Assembly: GCF_019565455.1 (NCBI RefSeq)
Contig: NZ_CP067377.1
Span: 3,292,001-3,356,000, forward strand
From: Flavobacterium oreochromis
GTDB lineage: Bacteria > Bacteroidota > Bacteroidia > Flavobacteriales > Flavobacteriaceae
Reading direction: 5' to 3'
Length of the DNA: 64,000 nucleotides
The translations under genes and the position numbers were made by a program. Of the stretch, positions 58,394 to 64,000 are shown piece by piece (within the stretch, counting starts at the first letter, position 1; each line of letters begins with the position of its first letter). Below the pieces are notes generated by a model that was not told the DNA's origin, did not search any database, and was given only the letters and a program-made list of their open reading frames with translations.

Positions 58394-60568
58394 TCAAACT
58401 AAGTTAGTCTCGATGATCTTATAAAAATCATCGGGATTAAACGGTTTGGTTATAACATCTGTCATACCATATGATAAGAGCATTTCTCTATTTTCATTTA
58501 AAGAAATTGCCGTTAGCGCAATAATAGGTGTTTCATCATCAAATTTTCTAATTTTTTCAGTAGCAATTGTACCATTTATTCCTGGCAAGTGAACATCCAT
58601 TAAAGTTATATCATAATGGTTTTTTCGCATCATTTCAATAGAATCTTCTCCTGTTTCACATAAGGTTACAAGCATTTTCTTCTTTTCTAATATTTTCTTT
58701 GTAATCATTTGATTGATTTTATTATCTTCTACAAGTAAGACTTTTTTACCAATAAATATTTCATTATTTAATGCTTGATCTGAGATTTCTATTTCTGAAG
58801 GTCCTTTTTCTAATTTTAAATCAAAATAAAATCGAGAACCTTTATCTACTGTACTTTCTACTTTTATATTTCCTTTCATTAAGGCTACTAATCGCTTTAC
58901 AATTGTAAGTCCTAATCCTGTACCACCATATTTTCTGTTTATTTCAACTGATCCTTGTGAAAAACTTTCAAAAATTTCTTCTTGTTTATTTTCTGGTATT
59001 CCAATTCCTGTATCTTTAATCTCAAAATGAATATTACAGAAGTTTTTATCTTCTGAAAGTAATTTCGCAATAAATATAACTTCTCCATTTTTTGTAAATT
59101 TCAAAGCATTATTTATTAGATTAATAAAAATTTGGGATATTTTAGTTGTATCTCCAATTAAATTTTTTGGGATTCTTTCATCAATTTCTAATCTAAAAAG
59201 ATTATTATTTTGCTCCGCTAATTCTTTTAGAGACTTATGAATATTATTTACTAGTTCTCTAAAATTAAAATTAATCAGCTCTATTTCTATATTGTTTGAT
59301 TCAATTCTATTAATTTCTAAAATTTCATTTATATAAGTCAAAAGATAATTCCCTGAAAACTTTAACGATTTTAAATATTCAATCTGGCTTTTTTTAGGAT
59401 TTTCTTCTAATAATAAATGCGAAATACCATTAATAGCGTTTAAAGGCGTTCTTAACTCATGACTTACGGTAGATAAAAATTCCGTTCTAGCTTTAGATGC
59501 TTTTTCTATTCTTTCTTTTGCTATTTTTAATTCATTATTCTTTTCCCTTAGTAGCTCATTAGATTTATTACGAATAATATTATTCTTATAAAGAGAAAGA
59601 CTCAACAATGAAAGGATTGTAATAAGTGCTATTGCTAAAATATTGATCAGTTTCGAAAATTGAGTAGCTTTTTCTTGACTTTTCTTATCCTTATCCATTT
59701 TTTCCATTGACTTCATTAAATCGTCTACTTTAACCTGCTCATTGATTAAATGTTGATTTTTGAGTTCACCAACTATTTCCAAAGAATCTTTAATATGAAG
59801 ATGTTTTTTTAAAAACAATAAAGAATTATTAGTCAAAGAAGCTGCTTCATATATCTTACTTAATTCTTCAGTAGATCGTAATTGTAAGCAAGCATTCTTT
59901 TGTTTTTTACTTAACAAATAAGATTTTTTAAAATATTCTAAAGCAGCTATATTTTTCTTTTCCTTACGCTTTATAATACCCAATTGAAAAAAAATTTCTG
60001 ATCTATTTTTATCAATTTCTTTTGTATGAGGACTGTTTAATAGTTTTAATAAATTAGCTTCAGCTAATCTTAAACTCTTTTGTTCAATATAAATTTTGGC
60101 TTTTTCTAATAATAATACAACTTTTGCTTCTGGCAAATCTATATTATCATATACTGAGTTAGCTTTACTAAAATAAGCTTCTGCTTTTATATTATTTGCT
60201 TTATGTAAATGACAAATCCCTATTTTAAAATAAGATAAAGCCAATTTATTAGATGGCTCTAAGGTATTGTAAATAGAAATGGCTCGGATAAACTTTTCTA
60301 TAGCATCATCATACTTTTCGAAATCCAAATAAATAATTCCTAAAGTATAATAACCATTTGCAAGTGAAGCATTATTAGCTACTTTTTGTGCAAAGACAAT
60401 TGATTTATTTGCATTTTCTAAAGCTCTTTCATAAATCTTAAAATCTTTAAAACGCAATGCCTTTTCAGAATAATAATAAGAACTGTCTATAGAAGTGCCT
60501 CTATTATCATAAAATCCTGAAATTTGTAAATTAATAAAAAGAAGTATATATAAATATATTTTGTTCAT
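58394..60568 (-). CDS. Hybrid sensor histidine kinase with TPR input domain
   Basis: A 724-residue membrane sensor. N-terminal signal-like segment (YLYILLFINLQISG), then about six TPR-like helices in the periplasm (residues 30-265, for example YERALENANKSIVFAQKVAN), a membrane segment near 305-327 (LINILAIALITILSLLSLSL), a coiled coil, H-box TEFLSTVSHELRTPLNAING, N-box IFINLINNALKF, G boxes DTGIGIPENK and GGTGLGLTIV, and a C-terminal receiver with VLLVEDNKIN and phospho-accepting Asp in LMDVHLPGINGT. The receiver may pass phosphate to an unlinked protein; no output domain is attached. Its ATG lies inside a hairpin that also follows gap. Confidence 0.93.
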   Translation of the reverse strand: MNKIYLYILLFINLQISGFYDNRGTSIDSSYYYSEKALRFKDFKIYERALENANKSIVFAQKVANNASLANGYYTLGIIYLDFEKYDDAIEKFIRAISIYNTLEPSNKLALSYFKIGICHLHKANNIKAEAYFSKANSVYDNIDLPEAKVVLLLEKAKIYIEQKSLRLAEANLLKLLNSPHTKEIDKNRSEIFFQLGIIKRKEKKNIAALEYFKKSYLLSKKQKNACLQLRSTEELSKIYEAASLTNNSLLFLKKHLHIKDSLEIVGELKNQHLINEQVKVDDLMKSMEKMDKDKKSQEKATQFSKLINILAIALITILSLLSLSLYKNNIIRNKSNELLREKNNELKIAKERIEKASKARTEFLSTVSHELRTPLNAINGISHLLLEENPKKSQIEYLKSLKFSGNYLLTYINEILEINRIESNNIEIELINFNFRELVNNIHKSLKELAEQNNNLFRLEIDERIPKNLIGDTTKISQIFINLINNALKFTKNGEVIFIAKLLSEDKNFCNIHFEIKDTGIGIPENKQEEIFESFSQGSVEINRKYGGTGLGLTIVKRLVALMKGNIKVESTVDKGSRFYFDLKLEKGPSEIEISDQALNNEIFIGKKVLLVEDNKINQMITKKILEKKKMLVTLCETGEDSIEMMRKNHYDITLMDVHLPGINGTIATEKIRKFDDETPIIALTAISLNENREMLLSYGMTDVITKPFNPDDFYKIIETNLV

Positions 60569-60590
60569 AGGGAGTTGAAAAAACTCCCTA
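60568..60590 (-). terminator. Hairpin between gap and the histidine kinase start
   Basis: TAGGGAGTT and AACTCCCTA pair with a 5-base loop. On the minus strand the gene before it in the transcript direction is none on that side (the kinase follows gap in sequence but is transcribed away from 60568 leftwards, after gap ends at 60598). It therefore reads as the terminator of gap, and its last base pair adjoins the kinase ATG. Confidence 0.6.
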
Positions 60591-60597
60591 AATATAA

Positions 60598-61614
60598 TTA
60601 TTTTTTAATAATATATTCAATTAAATTAATAATTCTTGAAGAATAACCTATTTCATTGTCATACCACCCTACTACCTTTACCATTTTATCTATTACAGAT
60701 GTCAATTGTGCATCAAACAAACAGGAATGGGTATTACCTAATATATCAACCGAAACTATTGGATCTTCTGTATATGCTAAAATATTTTTTAATTGATTTT
60801 TAGAAGAATCAAGAAATGCTTGATTAATTTCTTCTATACTAACTTCTTTTTTAACATTAAATGTAATATCAGTAAGAGAACCATCTGGAACAGGAACTCT
60901 GATGCCACAACCGCCTATTTTTCCTACTAAATTAGGGAATATTTTAGTTAATGCCTTTGCTGCTCCCGTTGTTGTAGGCACTATAGACTGCGAAGCTCCT
61001 CTTGCTCTACGCAAGTCTTTATGAGGTTGATCATGCAAACTCTGATCCGTAGTAAATGAATGTACAGTAGTAATATAAGCTTGTTCAATACCACACAATT
61101 CCTCTACTACTTTTATCATAGGTGCAGCATTATTAGTAGTACAACTTGCATTAGAAATAATAACTTCACTTCCATCTAAAATATTCTCATTCACTCCTAA
61201 AACTACTGTCTTGATAGTATCTACTTCTGCCGGTGCTGATAATATCACTTTTTTAGCACCTACCTTAATATGAGCATATATTTCTTCATATGTCTTAAAT
61301 TTTCCTGTACTTTCAATAACAAAATCAATCTCTAAATCGCTCCAATTCAAATTTTTTATTTCTCTTTCATGAAAAAAAGCATAGACTTTTTCATCTATAA
61401 TAATAGAATCTTCATTGTAAGAAACATCAAAAGGTAAAACACCATGTATACTATCATATTTTAATAAATGAGACATAGTCCTATTGTCTGCAATATCATT
61501 AATAGCAACCACTTCTATCATTGGATGATTAAGTAACAATCTAAATAGATTTCTACCAATACGCCCAAAACCATTTATGGCAATTCTTATTTTCGTATCA
61601 AGTTTCAATTTCAA
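60598..61614 (-). CDS. gap: Glyceraldehyde-3-phosphate dehydrogenase
   Basis: A 338-residue NAD-dependent GAPDH for glycolysis/gluconeogenesis. Rossmann motif IRIAINGFGRIGRNLFRL, the catalytic Cys in VIISNASCTTNNAAPMIK, KIFPNLVGKIGGCGIRVPVP and VVGWYDNEIGYSSRIINLIE. In most GAPDHs the fourth residue after the catalytic Cys (CTTNC) is a second Cys; here it is Asn, which removes the usual CxxxC pair but not the nucleophile. No ATG precedes the Rossmann motif closely; TTG at 61614 (TTG-AAA-TTG) seems to be the start. lipA lies 63 bases upstream on the same strand. Confidence 0.95.
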   Translation of the reverse strand: MKLKLDTKIRIAINGFGRIGRNLFRLLLNHPMIEVVAINDIADNRTMSHLLKYDSIHGVLPFDVSYNEDSIIIDEKVYAFFHEREIKNLNWSDLEIDFVIESTGKFKTYEEIYAHIKVGAKKVILSAPAEVDTIKTVVLGVNENILDGSEVIISNASCTTNNAAPMIKVVEELCGIEQAYITTVHSFTTDQSLHDQPHKDLRRARGASQSIVPTTTGAAKALTKIFPNLVGKIGGCGIRVPVPDGSLTDITFNVKKEVSIEEINQAFLDSSKNQLKNILAYTEDPIVSVDILGNTHSCLFDAQLTSVIDKMVKVVGWYDNEIGYSSRIINLIEYIIKK

Positions 61615-61677
61615 AATATAAAATTACTAGCTAAAATACTTTTTAGCTTTTTGTTTATTAAAATTTTTACCCTATTT

Positions 61678-62550
61678 CTAAAGTATATGCTTTTCTGCAT
61701 GATAGCTTGAACGTACTAATGCACCACTTTCTACATGACGAAAACCTAATTCTTTCGCATATTTTTCGTAATTAGTAAATTCTTCTGGAGTAATATAACG
61801 TTTTACTGGTAAATGTTTTTTACTAGGCTGTAAATACTGGCCTATTGTAATAATATCAACATTTTGATTACGAATATCACGAATAGTCTCGTAAACTTCT
61901 TCTTCTGTTTCGCCTAAACCTAACATAATTCCAGATTTAGTCCTACGAATACCTTTTTCTTTTAAATATTTTAAAACAGCTAAACTTCTGTCATATTTAG
62001 CTTGTATACGCACTTCTCTAGTTAAACGACGAACTGTTTCCATATTGTGCGATACAACTTCTGGATTAGCTTCTATAATTCTGTCTATATTACGTTCAAC
62101 TCCCTGAAAATCGGGAATTAATGTTTCTAAAGTTGTCTGAGGATTCATCCTACGAATTGCCTTAATTGTCTCTGCCCAAATAATAGACCCCATATCTTTA
62201 ATATCATCACGATCAACGCTAGTAATAACAGCATGTTTAATTTTCATGATTTTAATAGAACGTGCTACTTTTTCTGGTTCATCCCATTCAATGTCCTCTG
62301 GACGTCCTGTTTTTACACCACAGAAACCACAAGATCTTGTACAAACATTTCCTAAAATCATAAAAGTAGCAGTCCCTTCTCCCCAACATTCTCCCATGTT
62401 AGGACAACTTCCTGAAGTACAAATTGTATTAAGTTTATACTTATCTACCAATCCTCTAAGCTCTGTATATTTTTGACCAATAGGAAGTTTTACTTTAAGC
62501 CATTTAGGTTTTCCTGTTGGGAGTATATTTGAAGTATTTATTGTATCCAT
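61678..62550 (-). CDS. lipA: Lipoyl synthase
   Basis: A 290-residue radical-SAM enzyme that inserts two sulfur atoms into octanoyl groups. The auxiliary cluster motif is CTSGSCPNMGECWG near residue 44 (CxxxxCxxxxxC) and the radical-SAM cluster motif is CTRSCGFC near 72. VDRDDIKDMGS, TLETLIPDFQG, HNMETVRRLTREVR and GLGETEEEV are standard. The 3' end includes the SSYHAEK tail with the conserved RSSYHA. Intact. Confidence 0.97.
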   Translation of the reverse strand: MDTINTSNILPTGKPKWLKVKLPIGQKYTELRGLVDKYKLNTICTSGSCPNMGECWGEGTATFMILGNVCTRSCGFCGVKTGRPEDIEWDEPEKVARSIKIMKIKHAVITSVDRDDIKDMGSIIWAETIKAIRRMNPQTTLETLIPDFQGVERNIDRIIEANPEVVSHNMETVRRLTREVRIQAKYDRSLAVLKYLKEKGIRRTKSGIMLGLGETEEEVYETIRDIRNQNVDIITIGQYLQPSKKHLPVKRYITPEEFTNYEKYAKELGFRHVESGALVRSSYHAEKHIL

Positions 62551-62569
62551 TCTTTGATTTATTTCGCTA

Positions 62570-62577
62570 CAAAGATA
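62570..62577 (-). promoter_or_regulatory. -7 box of the lipA promoter
   Basis: TATCTTTG on the minus strand, 20 bases before the lipA ATG, fits TAnnTTTG. It overlaps the stop codon region of the upstream remnant gene. Confidence 0.5.
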
Positions 62578-62578
62578 A

Positions 62579-62870
62579 TCATTGTTCTAAATAATAATAT
62601 TTCGTCTCTGTGTTAAAATAAGCTAAAAATATCACCTCATCAAAAATACCTCTTTTTATAAAATCTTCATATAAATTTCTCCCTCTTTCCCTAATCCCAA
62701 TTTTAAATTTACCAATATGAAGAAAAGGACTCAACGTAGTTAGTTTCACTTGAACTTTTTCACCTGGATTACAATATTTTTTATCTATAAATTCTTGAGG
62801 AGCATCTCAGTCTCTACCATCATAAAAAAATTGCCCCCTGTACCCCGATGCTACAGCGGTTTTCCTTCCT
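62579..62870 (-). pseudogene. Remnant of an EF-Tu C-terminal-domain-like protein
   Basis: On the minus strand from about 62870 to the stop at 62579 the sequence reads YRGQFFYDGRD, a TGA stop (probably once TGG, giving GRDWDAPQEF), then DAPQEFIDKKYCNPGEKVQV, KLTTLSPFLHIGKFKIGIRE and NTETKYYYLEQ. The GEKVQVKLTTLSPFLHIGKF block resembles small proteins related to domain III of elongation factor Tu. One T is missing before YDGRD, there is a nonsense codon, and no start is recognisable, so it is a 3' fragment. Function unknown. Confidence 0.5.
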
Positions 62871-63034
62871 CCTTCGGCTTCGGTTAAATAATAAATTTCG
62901 GCTTCGAGGTGGGGTGTTGAAAATTATAATTCATTATTCAATTTCAAAATTCAAAGTTTTTGTATTTTCTCTAAAAAGGTAGGCTCATAATAAACTAGAG
63001 CCTACAAAAATTTCAATCGTAAATTCCTTTAATC
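62871..63034. other. Non-coding, no gene recognised
   Basis: Upstream side of the EF-Tu-like remnant. It holds two copies of a CTTCGGCTTCG-type motif (62873 and 62901 region) and a GGTGGGGTG stretch of higher GC than the rest; no conserved reading frame was seen. Confidence 0.4.
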
Positions 63035-63868
63035 TTATTTTCTACTTAAATATTTATACAAAAAAGACTCCTTTAAATAACGAATACATTCTTCTTTATT
63101 TTTCAAAACATCAAATACATTAATTTCATATTTTTGATTTCTGAATGAAAGATAGATTACAGTTGTTTTATCATTTTTAAATTCTATTTGTTCAATAGAA
63201 CCATTCATTTCTTCTAAAAATTTTTTAGCATCTTGGTTTTTTAAAATAGTTTCTGCAAGTTCTAACTCGTCATTACTCTGAGATCTCGTTGCCCAGTCTT
63301 TACACATTAAGTGATAATTGTATTCAAGAGCTCTTTTTATTAATTCAAAATTAGCTTTTTCATTATCTCCTAAATCATTATACAATCTATATTTTAAAAA
63401 AGCCAAATCTACTTTTTGGAAAATATAAGAAGTTAAACTTGTTGTATAAAAAACCAAATCATTATCTGCAATATTAGCATATTTTAATGCTTTTTGATAT
63501 CTTTTATTTTTGGCAAAAAAAGTTGCTAAGTTTGTTGTAGAATAGTACCTATAATTTTTAAATGGTTTTCCTATTTGGTTATTCAATGCTTTATCTTTTA
63601 CTTTTGATTTCTTTATTTTTTCATAAGCTTCCAATAACTTTTTTTCATTATTTGCCTCAATATAATACCATTGAATATTTTGCATCGTTGTGCCAAAAGT
63701 AGCCGTAGAATCATTAGCTTTTGAAATAATATCTTCCCAAACTCTAAGTGCCTTTTCTTTTTGCCCTTCGTTATAATATTTATTCCCTACATCAATTAAG
63801 GAATCTAAATCTGTTTGAGAATAAACACTCGTAACAAATAAGAATACAATAGCAATAATTTTCTTCAT
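63035..63868 (-). CDS. Secreted TPR-like protein of unknown function
   Basis: A 277-residue exported protein, signal peptide MKKIIAIVFLFVTSVYSQ (start taken at the ATG at 63868; the ORF is open to 63892). The mature part is helical with two TPR-like repeats, GNKYYNEGQKEKALRVWEDI and KNKRYQKALKYANIADNDLV, and ends with a basic RYLKESFLYKYLSRK. No enzymatic motif. It may be a periplasmic scaffold. Intact; the neighbours do not suggest a pathway. Confidence 0.7.
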   Translation of the reverse strand: MKKIIAIVFLFVTSVYSQTDLDSLIDVGNKYYNEGQKEKALRVWEDIISKANDSTATFGTTMQNIQWYYIEANNEKKLLEAYEKIKKSKVKDKALNNQIGKPFKNYRYYSTTNLATFFAKNKRYQKALKYANIADNDLVFYTTSLTSYIFQKVDLAFLKYRLYNDLGDNEKANFELIKRALEYNYHLMCKDWATRSQSNDELELAETILKNQDAKKFLEEMNGSIEQIEFKNDKTTVIYLSFRNQKYEINVFDVLKNKEECIRYLKESFLYKYLSRK

Positions 63869-64000
63869 ACCTAATGACTTTAAAACGTACAAATCTATTC
63901 AAAAACAATAATTAATTCAAGTTGCTAGTTGATTGATTTACTTAATTGTAATCCGAATACAAACAATGTTAGTTTTATTAGAAATCCATCCAAGGTAACA

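Noticed and set aside
58413..58434. Terminator between punA and the histidine kinase
   Set aside because: CGATGAT/ATCATCG is only 7 bp, lies inside the kinase coding end, and has no T run; not convincing.
62871..62935. GC-richer CTTCGG repeats as an attachment site
   Set aside because: No integrase, tRNA or direct repeat partner is present; the short motif alone is not enough.

Overview
The window comes from a low-GC member of the Bacteroidota, almost certainly a Flavobacteriaceae species and probably a Flavobacterium-like genus (species not determinable here). The basis is the very AT-rich sequence, starts without Shine-Dalgarno sequences, several TAnnTTTG -7 boxes, a bacillithiol deacetylase (BshB1), a short bacterial Psd/CdsA pair, DUF4369-thioredoxin and beta-helix lipoproteins, and a carboxypeptidase-regulatory-domain TonB receptor.

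Layout. 1-9.3 kb: nucleoid protein, peptidase T, a 1 kb gap with two MITE-like elements, a thioredoxin lipoprotein, small hypotheticals, a YhhN-like membrane protein, a lipoprotein superoxide dismutase, and the lipid cluster acbP-psd-cdsA-LUD. 9.3-12.5 kb: ftsH, rsfS and divergent birA. 12.5-15.4 kb: an IS256-family element beside a remnant of a polymorphic-toxin tip and its SUKH-like immunity gene. 15.7-19.9 kb: msrB, a dead msrA, a TlpA-like lipoprotein, GNAT, SirB1, a broken DUF427 gene and an M43 metalloprotease. 20.1-48.3 kb: a large cobalamin (B12) island. 48.4-64 kb: two tRNA-His genes, bshB1, menF with a thioesterase, rluF, an alpha/beta hydrolase, nif3, lpxK, a purine nucleoside phosphorylase, a hybrid histidine kinase, gap, lipA and a TPR protein.

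The B12 island has four transcription blocks. cobW-cobN run on the + strand. A long minus-strand operon (42.1 to 25.0 kb) runs from a cobalamin riboswitch through a ferredoxin, a BtuB-like receptor, NiCoT, an SDR protein, cobA, cbiX, cobI, cobJ-cobH, bluB, cbiE/T, cbiG-cobM, cobK, cbiD, nicO and chlI-D to pduO. A second minus block (46.9 to 42.6 kb) carries pduX, cobQ, cobD and cbiB, and cbiA is divergent from it. Together they cover uroporphyrinogen III to adenosylcobinamide-phosphate plus dimethylbenzimidazole synthesis; cobU, cobS and the base-activating cobT are not in the window.

Two things stand out. The cobalamin riboswitch is split by a ~130-bp MITE whose second copy lies 40 kb away. 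About twenty genes, including most cob genes, carry single-base indels, nearly always one A or T missing from a homopolymer. I annotate these as frameshifted genes; the cause could be sequencing error, real decay, or slippage-tolerated tracts. msrA, by contrast, has lost its catalytic motif and looks truly dead.
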